Source: Veillonella sp. VA142 (lineage in GTDB: Bacteria > Bacillota > Negativicutes > Veillonellales > Veillonellaceae). Taken from it: a stretch of DNA of 64,000 nt. Under the pieces are notes generated by a model, which was given only the letters and a program-made list of their open reading frames with translations, did not search any database and was not told the origin of the DNA. Position 1 is the stretch's first letter. Every line of letters starts with the position of its first letter. The DNA is taken from assembly GCF_003992135.1 (NCBI RefSeq), contig NZ_RQVN01000006.1, positions 18,904 to 82,903 of the forward strand. Direction: 5' to 3'. A program made the position numbers and the translations under genes. Below are positions 10,044-20,002 of this stretch, in pieces.

Positions 10044-10964
10044 CTATTCTCCTTTGTCAAAAAGAGCATTAGCAAATTCTTTTGCATTGAAAGGACGCAA
10101 ATCATCCATTTGCTCACCTACGCCAATCCAACGTACAGGAACGCCCAACTCTTCTTTGATAGAGATAACTACACCACCTTTTGCAGTACCATCTAATTTG
10201 GTCACCACAATCCCTGTCACAGGTACTGCTTCTCCAAATAATTTTGCTTGGCTCACTGCATTTTGACCTGTAGTACCATCTAGTACTAATAAGGTTTGAT
10301 GCGGTGCGCCTGGGATTTGTTTATCTGCTACACGGCCGATTTTTTTCAATTCTTCCATAAGGTTGACTTTTGTGTGCAAACGCCCTGCTGTATCTACGAT
10401 GACTAAGTCCGCATCCTTAGCAACGGCTGAGGCACAGGCATCGAATACTACTGCTGCTGGATCAGCACCTTCTTTATGTTTTACAATGGATACACCTACA
10501 CGGTCTGCCCAAATGGATAACTGTTCAGATGCAGCAGCACGGAATGTATCCCCTGCTGCGATGATAACCTTTTTCCCTTGCTCCGCATAGTAATGTGCTA
10601 ATTTCGCAATGGTTGTCGTTTTACCAACCCCATTCACACCTACTACCAAAATCACTTCTGGTTTGTGGAGTTCCAGCACTTCTTCTTGAGCTCCTAGCAT
10701 TTCTGTAATGCGCTCTTCCATGAAAGGCATTACTTCACCTGTATTATTGATAATTCCTTCTGTAACTCCTCTACGAATTTCTTTCATCAAGTATGTTGTA
10801 GTTTTAGGCCCTAAATCACCAGTCAACATGGTAGCTTCTAAATCATCTAAGAAATCATCATCGATTTCAGCATAACCGATAACGATAGTTTCTACTTTTT
10901 TTACAAAATTATTTTTTGTCTTTTCTAAGCCCGCTTTCACACGGTCAAAAAAACTAAATGCCAT
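10044..10964 (-). CDS. ftsY: Signal recognition particle receptor FtsY
   Basis: A 306-residue SRP-family GTPase that docks ribosome-SRP complexes at the inner membrane. The NG domain is complete: GVNGVGKTTTIAKLA (P-loop), DTFRAAASEQL, DTAGRLH and TKLDGTAKGG, ending in GVGEQMDDLRPF. The long acidic A domain of Proteobacteria is absent, as in most Firmicutes. Two starts compete: GTG at 10970 (four bases from GGAG) and ATG at 10964 (ten bases). The ATG giving MAFSFFDRVKAG is preferred from family N-termini. Its start lies inside the end of smc. Confidence 0.95.
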   Translation of the reverse strand: MAFSFFDRVKAGLEKTKNNFVKKVETIVIGYAEIDDDFLDDLEATMLTGDLGPKTTTYLMKEIRRGVTEGIINNTGEVMPFMEERITEMLGAQEEVLELHKPEVILVVGVNGVGKTTTIAKLAHYYAEQGKKVIIAAGDTFRAAASEQLSIWADRVGVSIVKHKEGADPAAVVFDACASAVAKDADLVIVDTAGRLHTKVNLMEELKKIGRVADKQIPGAPHQTLLVLDGTTGQNAVSQAKLFGEAVPVTGIVVTKLDGTAKGGVVISIKEELGVPVRWIGVGEQMDDLRPFNAKEFANALFDKGE

Positions 10965-13900
10965 AGTCACTATTCTCCTTTACATCATCAAAGGCTACAG
11001 TTAATAAGCGAGACACACCTCGTTCCACCATAGTCACCCCTTGTAAAACATGAGCCGATTCCATGGTCCGTTTACGATGGGTTACCACGATAAATTGTGT
11101 GGCATCCCCCAAGTTATGCAAATAGTGGCTAAAACGTTCCACATTCGCATCATCTAACGCAGCGTCTACCTCGTCAAGCACACAGAATGGAGCAGGTCGA
11201 TAATCTAGCAGCGCAAAGAGCAAGGCTATGACCGTCAATGCTCGTTCCCCACCAGATAACAAGCTTAATTGTTGGCGCTTCTTTCCTGGCGGTTGGATAT
11301 AAAAATCAATGCCACTTTCTAAAATGGATTCCGGGTTGGATGCTACAATTTGCGCTGTACCGCCTCCAAACAATTGAGAGAATACATGTTGAAATTTATC
11401 ACGAATTACGGTAAGTACATCTTGCAACTGTTCAGACATCGCCCCATCAATTTCAGCAATAACGCCTTCGAGTTGTTCTTTAGCTATCACCAAATCTTCT
11501 TTTTGTGCATGATAAAATGCTAGCTTTCCTTCCGCTTCCTCATATTCTGCAATGGCATTAGGATTGATAGCCCCTAAGCTTTCAATCTGTCTTGCCAAGT
11601 TCGCCTGTTGTTGTTTCCACTCATGTACGGAGCCACCTAAATGTATATTCTGTGCCTCTTGTTTAGTATACCCTAAAGCGCCCAATTGTTCCAATGCTTG
11701 TTCGCCTTGTAGTTGATATTTTATTAACCCTTCTTGTAGGTCCACTAGTTTTTTCTGCACAATTCGTTGGCGTTGTTCTTGTTGATTTCGTTCTTCTTGC
11801 AATTGACTTAATTGCAACTCCCAAGTACGCACTTTTTCTTGTCCACCTTTACGGGCTTCTCCAATGGTAGCTACCCGTTCTTCTATGGCTTGTTTCTCTG
11901 ATTCTAATGTTAAAACAGGTCCTCCGCCTAAGCGTGTGACATCTTCCCCTAATTGGGTCAATCTTTGATTTAAGCTTGTAATTTCTACTTCCTTATCTTT
12001 GATATGTTTTTCTAATTGTGCTAATTCTTTTTTGCTTTGTTCTAACAACAATCTAGATTGTTCCCAGCGTAAGCGTACTCCTTGCAGTTCCTCATTTTGC
12101 TCACGTTCTCGGTCTTGTAAAGTTTGCTCTTGAGCAACTAAGGTAGCGACTTGCTCTTGAGGTCCTTCTCGATTCTCTAACTGTGAAAGTTCATCTGCCA
12201 GCCTTTTGATATTCTCTCCTAAGGTAGTTTGCTTTTCTTGAACCTTTTGTAGCTCCTCATGATAGGTCTGCACCATTCCACCTAAGTTAACTTGTTCTCC
12301 TTGGGAGCGTTGTTGCTCTTGCTGTAAGCTACGTAATTGCAATTCTTCTTGTTCATAGGTTTGACGTAATCCCTTACCAGACTGTGTCAAAGCTTCTATT
12401 TCTTTGTCTAGTCCTTGTAAAGTCTGTTGTAACACCTGTGCTGTATCTCGTAATGCATGTATATCTTGCTGCAATGTATCTTGCTCTTCTTTACGGGACA
12501 AGATAGATACTTTTTTCCGTTTCGTAGCACCACCCGTTAAGGCACCACCTGGTTGCAATTGCTCTCCTGTTAAAGTAACAATCCGCAATTGTTGATGATA
12601 TTCTTTTTGCAATGCTAATCCATGATCCAAGGTATCTACAATCAAAGTACGCCCTAATAGCTGATTAAATACGCCTGTATATTGTGTATCAAATTGAATG
12701 CAGTCTACACCCAATCCCAATACATAAGGCGATGTTAAGGCTTTATGATCCAGACGTTTTCCTCGTACCATATCCATCGGTAAAAACGTAACACGACCAC
12801 CTTGTGTGCGTTTTAAGTATTGTACTGCTTCAGAAGCAATCTTTGCAGTCTCTGTGATAACTTGATGAATAGCACCACCTAAAGCAGTTTCAATGGCCAC
12901 TAAGAATTTTTCTTCCACAGTGAATACATCACCAATAGCTCCACGAATATGAGAAGACCAAGTTTCTTTCGCTTGTAATACATGTTTTGTGCCTTCCAAA
13001 TAACCTTCATGCAGCTCTTCCCAGCTATGTAACAGTTCTAAACGACCTTCTTTAGCTTGCAGTGTTCTTTGTACTTCTACTAATTCCTGATTGTTTTGTC
13101 GACGTCTATTCTCTAGCTGTTGTAATGATTGACGTGCTGTCTGCAATGCTTCCTGTGCTTCATCAACAACCTGTTGTTGCGCCTCTAACTGCACTTTTGC
13201 CTGTGTCATAGATTCCTCTAAATCTTGCAAGGTCGCTTGTAAGCGTTGCGCATCATCTTTCTTTTGTGTTTCTAACTCTTCCTCTCTTGCTAATTGATGG
13301 CGGGCTTCCTCCAACTCACGAACAACACGAATATGACGCTCATGAGCATGCTGCTCCGCTATGCGCATACCATCTAAATTAGCCTTCACTTGACTAAGAG
13401 AGTCTCGAGTATTTTGCAAATTAGATTCAGCCTGTTTCACATCTTTGCCAATGACTTCTAAAGTATTTTCTTCCTCTTTCAAGGATGCTAAATCACGGTC
13501 ATACTGTTCCTCTTTTTCTTCCAGTTCTTCCTTCCAAGTTCTTAACTGTTCTTCTCCATCTTTTAACTCTGCCACCATATTGGCTTCTTTTAGGCGAGCC
13601 ACTTCAATTTGTCCGGTTAATTCCCCTAATTTACCTTGTAACGTGGCAAATTCATCTTCCATACTTCGGTGGGTTTCACGAAATATTTGAAGCTCATTTT
13701 GTGTTGTCGTATAGGTCTCTTGAATGGTATCTAAACTAGTTTCTAACTCTTCTTGCTCACGAAGGTAGGATAAGTTTTCATTTTCTTGTCGTGTAAATAA
13801 ACGATCTGCCGTTTTATAGTCATGAAATGTAATGGCTCCATCATAGTTACGTTTCTCTTGTGATAATGTATTGTACTCACGTGTCACATTAGCTTTCGTT

Positions 13901-14517
13901 TCTAATTCTACTAATTGATCTCCAAGAGTACTCATTACATCATCTAAGCGTTCCATATTACGATCTGTACTGTTGATACGTCGAATGGCATCTTCTTTAT
14001 TCATTTTGAAGCGAGAAATACCTGCCACATCTTCAAAGATTAATCGCCGTTCTTCTGGTTTACTATTCAAGATAGTATCGATACGATTTTGTCCAATAAT
14101 GGCCATAGAATCTTTACCTAAGCCTGTATCTGCTAATAATAGATGAATATCTTTTAAGCGGCAATTTCTTTTGTTGATTTGGAACTCACTTTCACCATTA
14201 CGATACATACGGCGTGTGATAACTACTTCAGCCAATTCCTTGCCCAACGTACCATCACTGTTATCAAAAATTAAATTTACCTCAGCCGCATTATGAGGAC
14301 GACGAGCTTCTGTGCCAGAAAAAATAATATCTTCCGCTTTTTGTCCACGCAAATGGCGCACATTCGATTCTCCCAAGACCCAACGAATTGCGTCGGTAAT
14401 ATTACTCTTACCACTGCCATTAGGGCCTACAATCCCAGTCATGCCTGGAGAAAAAGACACTACCGTTTTATCAGCAAAGGACTTAAATCCTTTCATTTCT
14501 AGTCGCAATAATTGCAT
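10954..14517 (-). CDS. smc: Chromosome partition protein SMC
   Basis: An 1187-residue SMC ATPase that compacts and segregates chromosomes with ScpA and ScpB. The N-terminal head has Walker A GPNGSGKSN near residue 32. Two long glutamine/glutamate-rich coiled coils (about 170-500 and 680-1010) flank a hinge near 520-640. The C-terminal head has the signature LLSGGERALT and Walker B CVLDEVDAALDD. The start MQLLRLEMKGFKSFADK is chosen at 14517 because AAAGGAAG stands seven bases upstream and this is the family's usual N-terminus; the open frame continues 16 codons further without need. The order smc-ftsY is common in Firmicutes. Confidence 0.96.
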   Translation of the reverse strand: MQLLRLEMKGFKSFADKTVVSFSPGMTGIVGPNGSGKSNITDAIRWVLGESNVRHLRGQKAEDIIFSGTEARRPHNAAEVNLIFDNSDGTLGKELAEVVITRRMYRNGESEFQINKRNCRLKDIHLLLADTGLGKDSMAIIGQNRIDTILNSKPEERRLIFEDVAGISRFKMNKEDAIRRINSTDRNMERLDDVMSTLGDQLVELETKANVTREYNTLSQEKRNYDGAITFHDYKTADRLFTRQENENLSYLREQEELETSLDTIQETYTTTQNELQIFRETHRSMEDEFATLQGKLGELTGQIEVARLKEANMVAELKDGEEQLRTWKEELEEKEEQYDRDLASLKEEENTLEVIGKDVKQAESNLQNTRDSLSQVKANLDGMRIAEQHAHERHIRVVRELEEARHQLAREEELETQKKDDAQRLQATLQDLEESMTQAKVQLEAQQQVVDEAQEALQTARQSLQQLENRRRQNNQELVEVQRTLQAKEGRLELLHSWEELHEGYLEGTKHVLQAKETWSSHIRGAIGDVFTVEEKFLVAIETALGGAIHQVITETAKIASEAVQYLKRTQGGRVTFLPMDMVRGKRLDHKALTSPYVLGLGVDCIQFDTQYTGVFNQLLGRTLIVDTLDHGLALQKEYHQQLRIVTLTGEQLQPGGALTGGATKRKKVSILSRKEEQDTLQQDIHALRDTAQVLQQTLQGLDKEIEALTQSGKGLRQTYEQEELQLRSLQQEQQRSQGEQVNLGGMVQTYHEELQKVQEKQTTLGENIKRLADELSQLENREGPQEQVATLVAQEQTLQDREREQNEELQGVRLRWEQSRLLLEQSKKELAQLEKHIKDKEVEITSLNQRLTQLGEDVTRLGGGPVLTLESEKQAIEERVATIGEARKGGQEKVRTWELQLSQLQEERNQQEQRQRIVQKKLVDLQEGLIKYQLQGEQALEQLGALGYTKQEAQNIHLGGSVHEWKQQQANLARQIESLGAINPNAIAEYEEAEGKLAFYHAQKEDLVIAKEQLEGVIAEIDGAMSEQLQDVLTVIRDKFQHVFSQLFGGGTAQIVASNPESILESGIDFYIQPPGKKRQQLSLLSGGERALTVIALLFALLDYRPAPFCVLDEVDAALDDANVERFSHYLHNLGDATQFIVVTHRKRTMESAHVLQGVTMVERGVSRLLTVAFDDVKENSDYGI

Positions 14518-14677
14518 GACTGCTTCCTTTCTATCTATAAATAGGTACATTCTAAAATTATACAATGTCTATAGTTTTCATTCTATACTTTATACGTATA
14601 CCTATGTTCCACATCTTATCACATATATCGATACAGACCACAAGTCAATCCACGGCTGTATACCGATAGGAGTCACT

Positions 14678-15745
14678 TTAAAGAACCAAACCATATAATA
14701 TAGTATCTATCATGACATGTACGATTCCAGTATTATTATTTCCTTCTTTTTGTTTCCAAGTCCATTCTATCTGCTCATATTCCTGTCCAAAGTACTCTAC
14801 ATTCTTATTTTTCAATCCACGTACTTTTGATGTGAAAGGCCTTGGATATTCTACGATAACCTTATGAATCACACCAAATACTTCTTGGTGTTCTTCTATG
14901 GCTTGCTGGATAGCTTGAAGCCATTCATAATTGACTACCAATTCTCCAAAGGCAGGAGCATAGGGTCCTCCTACAATACCACGACCAGCATCAAAGTCTT
15001 CTGTACTTTGTAATCCTACACGTATGATCTGTGTACCTTTGCCTTCTAAATACGATTTTAAAAAAGCACTATAGGCTACCGCTTGCTCTATTGTTAATGG
15101 TACATAACTACCTTCACGAACACGATCAGCTAGTTCTGTGTCTTCAATGACAATCACAGGATAAATACGACACACATCCGCCCGTAATTGTCCTGCTTTC
15201 ACCGCCGTATTTACTAAAGTCGTCCACGTCTCTCCTGGTAATCCAGGAAGCAGCTGTATACCTAGTGTCATGCCTTGTGCTCGAATCATTTTACAAGCCT
15301 GTTCCACATCTTCTACCGTATGCCCTCGTTTAGCATCTACAAGCATATCCTCATCTAATGTTTGTACCCCTAATTCAATGGTTCTTACACCACTAGTATA
15401 GAGCTCTTTCAATCGAGATTCTCTGATGGCATCAGGTCGAGTAGACAAGCGGATTCCTTGAATTAATCCCTGTTGAAATGCTTCTGTAGCAGGCTCCAAT
15501 AATGTATTTTGCACTTCTTGTGGGATAGCCGTAAAGCTACCGCCAAAGTATGCCACTTCCCATTGTCCTTTGTGACCTTGTTCAGATATTGTCTCACGAA
15601 TGGACCTACGGATAGTATCCACCGATACCATTTCTTGTTGTCCAGAAATACGTGGCTGATTACAAAATACACAAATATAAGGGCACCCAATATGAGGTAT
15701 AAAAAATGGAAGTAATCTAGTTTTCTCTTTTTTTACTTTCCTCAT
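14678..15745 (-). CDS. Radical SAM protein, Elp3-like
   Basis: A 355-residue protein with the radical SAM cluster motif GCPYICVFCNQ (Cx4-CxxC arrangement at about residues 20-28), then YFGGSFTAIP near 90, LSTRPDAI near 130, VRTIELGVQTLDEDML and QLLPGLPGETW. These match the COG1243/Elp3-type radical SAM core, but the acetyltransferase half of true Elp3 is missing. The reaction is unknown; such proteins sit next to rnc and smc in many Firmicutes, as here. It lies upstream of smc with a gap of about 160 bases that contains a TATAAT near 14547, so smc may have its own promoter. The N-terminus is lysine/arginine-rich. Confidence 0.75.
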   Translation of the reverse strand: MRKVKKEKTRLLPFFIPHIGCPYICVFCNQPRISGQQEMVSVDTIRRSIRETISEQGHKGQWEVAYFGGSFTAIPQEVQNTLLEPATEAFQQGLIQGIRLSTRPDAIRESRLKELYTSGVRTIELGVQTLDEDMLVDAKRGHTVEDVEQACKMIRAQGMTLGIQLLPGLPGETWTTLVNTAVKAGQLRADVCRIYPVIVIEDTELADRVREGSYVPLTIEQAVAYSAFLKSYLEGKGTQIIRVGLQSTEDFDAGRGIVGGPYAPAFGELVVNYEWLQAIQQAIEEHQEVFGVIHKVIVEYPRPFTSKVRGLKNKNVEYFGQEYEQIEWTWKQKEGNNNTGIVHVMIDTILYGLVL

Positions 15746-15911
15746 AGGAGCCCCCTTAACTATAGGTATTTCGTGTATGTAAACAATTCTTTATAAACTA
15801 CATCATACAAGATGATATATGACAATCCTATCAGCACTTAATAGGTACTCATCTATTGTATCATGACAGTCAGTTTCATGGTATCACAACCATATGAGCC
15901 ATTTTACTCTT

Positions 15912-15943
15912 ATCAAAGAAAAAGGGAGTGGTTCCCCACCCCT
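15912..15943 (-). terminator. Terminator of the fatty-acid/rnc operon
   Basis: On the minus strand GGGGTGG and CCACTCCC pair around GGAA, followed by TTTTTCTTT, just beyond the rnc stop. It separates this operon from the radical SAM-smc operon. Confidence 0.85.
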
Positions 15944-15952
15944 CAATCCTTA

Positions 15953-16684
15953 CTATTGTATAAGCTTTTCATAAGCCTCTTTTGCAGCCGCTTGAGCTGC
16001 TACTTTTTTATTTCGTCCAGAACCTATCCCTGATGGAATTCCATCAACGACCACTTCCATAGTAAAAAATTTATTATGATCCGGTCCCTCCTCATTAATG
16101 ACATGATACCGTATCACAGATTCTCCTTTTTGTTGTACCAACTCTTGGAGCAAGGTTTTAAAGTCTTTTCCTACTTTTCCTAAAAGTGCCATTTGGAGAT
16201 ATCCATGCAAATGACTCAAAACGAACTGTTTTCCCACTTCGTAGCCACACTCTAAATAGATAGCTCCTAAGACAGCCTCAAAAGTATCTGCTAAAATAGA
16301 GTTCCGATCAGCTCCGCCGCAGTGACGCTCTCCCCTGCCTAATCGTAGATATTTCCCTAAGGCTAAGGAACGACTACATTCAGCCAAAGAACCTTCACAT
16401 ACAGTACAAGCTTTTAAACGGGTCAGTTCACCCTCAGTCATTTCTGGATATGTAGTAAATAAATATTCTCCTATAATAAGATCTAACACAGCATCCCCTA
16501 AAAATTCCAAACGTTCATTATGGTGTTCGTGGGATAACTTATGTTCATTCGCATAAGAAGAATGTGTTAATGCACGGTTTAATGTGCTTATATTTTGTAA
16601 GGGCAAATGTAAATCCGCAATAAGCTCGTGAAGTAATTCTTCACGAGCCTTGCTAGTTACTTTGCTACTTTTAGGAGCATTCAC
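15953..16684 (-). CDS. rnc: Ribonuclease III
   Basis: A 243-residue double-strand-specific RNase that processes rRNA and structured mRNA. The signature NERLEFLGDAVLDL is near residue 60, with the catalytic acidic residues of the second motif near 128 (ADTFEAVLGAIYLE). A C-terminal double-stranded-RNA-binding domain spans about 170-240 (FKTLLQELVQQKG to KKVAAQAAAKEAY). It starts two bases after fabF, so it is the last gene of the fatty-acid operon; acpP/fabF-rnc linkage is widespread. Confidence 0.96.
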   Translation of the reverse strand: MNAPKSSKVTSKAREELLHELIADLHLPLQNISTLNRALTHSSYANEHKLSHEHHNERLEFLGDAVLDLIIGEYLFTTYPEMTEGELTRLKACTVCEGSLAECSRSLALGKYLRLGRGERHCGGADRNSILADTFEAVLGAIYLECGYEVGKQFVLSHLHGYLQMALLGKVGKDFKTLLQELVQQKGESVIRYHVINEEGPDHNKFFTMEVVVDGIPSGIGSGRNKKVAAQAAAKEAYEKLIQ

Positions 16685-16686
16685 AA

Positions 16687-17931
16687 TTACGCCTCATAAC
16701 GACGAACAACGATAGTACCGTTGTGTCCACCAAAACCGAAGGAGTTAGAAAGAGCCACATCAACTTTCATATCACGAGCTCCATCAGATACATAATCTAA
16801 ATCCAATTCTGGATCTGGGTTGTCAAGGTTAATTGTTGGATGCACTTTGCCAGTTTCAATAGCCATTGCCATAACAATCGCTTCGATAGCACCAGCCGCA
16901 CCTAATAAGTGACCTGTCATAGATTTAGTGGAGTTTACAGCTAGCTTACTAGCATGATCTCCGAATAATTGTTTAATAGCTAATGTTTCATTCGCATCAT
17001 TAATGGATGTAGATGTACCATGAGCATTGATATAATCAACTTCTTCAGGTTTAATACCTGCATCATTTAATGCTAATTCCATACATTTACGGGCTTGCGT
17101 GCCGCCTGGTGCAGGAGAAGAGATATGATATGCATCACCATTAGTACCATATCCCACTACTTCTGCGTAGATATGTGCACCACGTGCTTTTGCATGTTCT
17201 AATTCTTCCAATACAACGATACCAGAACCTTCACCCATGACGAATCCATCACGATCTGCAGCAAATGGACGAGATGCTTTTGTAGGTTCATCATTGCGTG
17301 TAGACATAGCTTTCATAGATGCGAAACCTGCTACTGCTGCTGGAGAAACTGCGGCTTCCGTACCACCAGCAAACATTACATCTGCTTGACCATGAGCAAT
17401 CATGCGGAATGCTTCACCAATTGCATTCGTACCAGATGTACAAGCTGTAACAACAGTTTCCACTGGTCCACGCAACCCTAATTGAATAGATACACGGCCA
17501 GATACCATATTAGCAATCATCATAGGCACTGCAAATGGGCTGACACGACCTGGGCCTTTTTCAAATAAAGTTACATATACATCGTGGATAGAATCAATAC
17601 CACCAATACCAGTACCTACTACAGTACCGCAACGATCCAAGTCTTCTTTATCTAAATCTAAATCAGCATCTTTTCTCGCCAACACAGCAGCTGCAATAGC
17701 AAATGCAGCAGAGCGGTCCATACGACGCGCTTCTTTTTTATCGATTCCAAATTGTGTTGGGTCAAAATCTTTAATTTCACCCGCAATACGAGTTGCATAA
17801 TCACTTGCATCAAATCGAGTAATAGGACCGATACCGGATTCACCCCGTAACAATGCATTGTAAAAGTCATCTTTACCGATTCCTACTGGTGTCACAGCAC
17901 CTAAACCAGTAATAACAACACGTCTTTCCAT
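16687..17931 (-). CDS. fabF: 3-oxoacyl-ACP synthase II
   Basis: A 414-residue condensing enzyme that elongates acyl-ACP with malonyl-ACP. The active-site cysteine lies in VTACTSGTNAIGEA near residue 163, and the two histidines in NAHGTSTSINDA (near 303) and STKSMTGHLLGAAG (near 340). The C-terminal GFGGHNGT loop is present. Length and start (MERRVVITGLGAVTPVG) are canonical. It lies between a FabK-like gene and rnc. Confidence 0.96.
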   Translation of the reverse strand: MERRVVITGLGAVTPVGIGKDDFYNALLRGESGIGPITRFDASDYATRIAGEIKDFDPTQFGIDKKEARRMDRSAAFAIAAAVLARKDADLDLDKEDLDRCGTVVGTGIGGIDSIHDVYVTLFEKGPGRVSPFAVPMMIANMVSGRVSIQLGLRGPVETVVTACTSGTNAIGEAFRMIAHGQADVMFAGGTEAAVSPAAVAGFASMKAMSTRNDEPTKASRPFAADRDGFVMGEGSGIVVLEELEHAKARGAHIYAEVVGYGTNGDAYHISSPAPGGTQARKCMELALNDAGIKPEEVDYINAHGTSTSINDANETLAIKQLFGDHASKLAVNSTKSMTGHLLGAAGAIEAIVMAMAIETGKVHPTINLDNPDPELDLDYVSDGARDMKVDVALSNSFGFGGHNGTIVVRRYEA

Positions 17932-17955
17932 TATTCCACCTCTTTATAATCTCAT

Positions 17956-18912
17956 TTAATCAATGGCTGCAGCCTCAGAAACTAGGCGAGCAAAAATTTC
18001 GTTCACAGGTAATATGGAGTCTACTTTACGCATATTATTACCTGAGAATACCAATCCCGTTTCAACGTCCCCTTGTTGAGCACGTGAAAGAGCTTTAATA
18101 ATACAGAATTTGTGTGAACAATGCTTCAAGCATCGATGACACTCTGTAGGTGGCGGTACTGTACCGTCTAATACTGTTTCTGCAAACTTATTACGCAACG
18201 CTTGTCCTGGAAGCCCTACTGGACTTTGAATCAAGACAATGTCATCTGGAGCATCTGCACGTACGTACATTTTTTTCAATTCATCAGAGGCATTACACTC
18301 CACACTAGCAGCAAAACGGCTTCCCATTTGCACTCCACTAGCACCAAGTTTAATCATCTCCACAATATCTGCTCCATCAAGAACCCCACCAGCACCAATG
18401 ACTGGGATGTTTTTCACAGCTGCTACCACTTCTGGTACTAGATCACGAGAGGAGCGATCTGTACCTAAGTGACCACCTGCTTCACAACCTTCCACGATGA
18501 CTGCGGAGGCTCCTAATCCTTCAGAAATACGAGCTAATTTAGGAGTAGATACGATAGGTACAATAGGTGTACCAGATTCACGTCCTAAAGCAAACATATC
18601 TCTGGAAAATCCTGCGCCAGCTACGACGAGGTCAATACCCTCTTCAATGGCCGTTTTTACAAGCCCTAAAAATTCTGTAGCGGCTACCATTGCATTTATA
18701 CCGATAATGCCCGTAGGCGATAATTTCCTTGCTAATTGTATTTCGTATCGTAATTCATCAAAAGGCATGCCAGATGCTGCAATCAGGCCGATACCACCTT
18801 CATTTGCAACTGCTGCAGCCAACCGAGCTGTAGACAATCGGATTGCCATTCCACCTTGAATTACCGGTACTTTGGCTACCAATTTCCCTATATTAAGTTC
18901 AGGGAGTTTCAC
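17956..18912 (-). CDS. Second FabK-like flavoenzyme (nitronate monooxygenase family)
   Basis: A 318-residue FMN-binding TIM-barrel protein of the FabK/2-nitropropane dioxygenase family. PVIQGGMAIRLS at the N-terminus, EAGGHLG near residue 155 and PVIGAGGVLDG/LGASGVQMGSRF near 180-210 are the FMN-binding motifs. It differs from the FabK of the same operon by a cysteine cluster near residue 265, CHRCLKHCSHKFC, which looks like a metal- or iron-sulfur-binding insertion. The start is taken as GTG at 18912 because AGGAGG stands four bases upstream; a longer frame begins inside the preceding hairpin. Position between acpP and fabF suggests a role in acyl-ACP metabolism, but the substrate is unknown. 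Confidence 0.8.
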   Translation of the reverse strand: MKLPELNIGKLVAKVPVIQGGMAIRLSTARLAAAVANEGGIGLIAASGMPFDELRYEIQLARKLSPTGIIGINAMVAATEFLGLVKTAIEEGIDLVVAGAGFSRDMFALGRESGTPIVPIVSTPKLARISEGLGASAVIVEGCEAGGHLGTDRSSRDLVPEVVAAVKNIPVIGAGGVLDGADIVEMIKLGASGVQMGSRFAASVECNASDELKKMYVRADAPDDIVLIQSPVGLPGQALRNKFAETVLDGTVPPPTECHRCLKHCSHKFCIIKALSRAQQGDVETGLVFSGNNMRKVDSILPVNEIFARLVSEAAAID

Positions 18913-18936
18913 TATTATTCCTCCTATGTGCAAATC

Positions 18937-18965
18937 CACTAAGGGGGCTAGGCCCCCTTTCGTGG
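18937..18965 (-). terminator. Hairpin between acpP and the FabK-like gene
   Basis: AAGGGGGC and GCCCCCTT form a GC-rich stem extended by CCAC(G)/(A)GTGG. There is no real U-run, so it more likely tunes expression by partial termination or mRNA processing after the highly expressed acpP. Confidence 0.55.
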
Positions 18966-18982
18966 TGCATAAGTGCTAAGAC

Positions 18983-19213
18983 TTATTTTGTAGAATCGAT
19001 GTAATCAACTGTGTCTTTTACAGTTTTGATTTTTTCAGCAACATCATCAGGGATTTCAATATTGAATTCCTCTTCAAATGCCATGATCAATTCAACGATG
19101 TCAAGAGAGTCAGCGCCCAAATCATCGATGAAAGTGGAATCGATAGCCACTTCAGATTCGTCAACGCCTAATTGTTCAACAACAATAGCTTTTACTTTGT
19201 CAAATGTGCTCAT
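18983..19213 (-). CDS. acpP: Acyl carrier protein
   Basis: A 76-residue acidic carrier protein. The phosphopantetheine attachment serine is in [12 protein letters not shown] near residue 37. It carries acyl intermediates for all Fab enzymes of this operon and for PlsX. The start [10 protein letters not shown] is set by GGAGG eight bases upstream; three extra codons upstream are unlikely to be used. Confidence 0.97.
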   Translation of the reverse strand: MSTFDKVKAIVVEQLGVDESEVAIDSTFIDDLGADSLDIVELIMAFEEEFNIEIPDDVAEKIKTVKDTVDYIDSTK

Positions 19214-19257
19214 TACGTACACCTCCTTTCATGTAGTCTATGTATAGGATCTTGCGT

Positions 19258-20001
19258 TTACATCACCATTCCGCCGTCTACATTGAGAACTTGGCCAGTA
19301 ACATAACTTGCAAAGTCAGACGCTAAAAACGTTACTACACTAGCAATTTCTTCCGGTTGACCCATGCGGCCAAATGGAATACTAGCTGCAATACCTTCTT
19401 TAATTTTTTCAGGCAATACATCTGTCATCGCTGTTTCGATGAAGCCAGGTGCTATTGCATTGACAGTAATGCCACGTGCTGCTAATTCTTTTGCACATGT
19501 TTTAGTAAAGCCAATTACCCCTGCTTTAGCAGCGGCATAATTGGCCTGGCCCACATTACCTGTCACACCTGATACAGATGTCATGTTGATAATGCGTCCA
19601 GAACGTTGTTTTACCATGATTTTAGCCACAGCTTTAGAAACTAAGTATACTCCTTTTAAGTTGATATTTAATACATCGTCCCAATCAGAATCTTTCATAC
19701 GGATCAACAATCCATCACGAGTAATCCCTGCATTGTTTACAAGAATATCAATATGACCGAATGCTGCATAAGCTTCATCCACCATAGCTTGAACTTCTTC
19801 AGCATTACTTACATCAGCTTTAATTTTTAACGCTTTACGTCCTAATGCTTCAATTTTTTCTACAGTTTCATCGGCTACAGCCTCATTACCAATAAAGTTT
19901 ACAACAATATCTGCTCCTGCTTTTGCTAACTCGATAGCGGTTGCTTGTCCAATGCCTCGAGAAGCGCCTGTTACTAGAGCTACTTTACCTGTTAAATCCA
20001 T
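19258..20001 (-). CDS. fabG: 3-oxoacyl-ACP reductase
   Basis: A 247-residue short-chain dehydrogenase that reduces 3-oxoacyl-ACP with NADPH. Cofactor motif TGASRGIGQA near residue 12, NNAG near 88, catalytic serine in NMTSVSG and the YAAAK pair near 153-157. The start MDLTGKVALVTG at 20001 has AGGAG six bases upstream. It ends about 45 bases before acpP and begins one base before the fabD stop region. Confidence 0.96.
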   Translation of the reverse strand: MDLTGKVALVTGASRGIGQATAIELAKAGADIVVNFIGNEAVADETVEKIEALGRKALKIKADVSNAEEVQAMVDEAYAAFGHIDILVNNAGITRDGLLIRMKDSDWDDVLNINLKGVYLVSKAVAKIMVKQRSGRIINMTSVSGVTGNVGQANYAAAKAGVIGFTKTCAKELAARGITVNAIAPGFIETAMTDVLPEKIKEGIAASIPFGRMGQPEEIASVVTFLASDFASYVTGQVLNVDGGMVM

Positions 20002-20002
20002 C

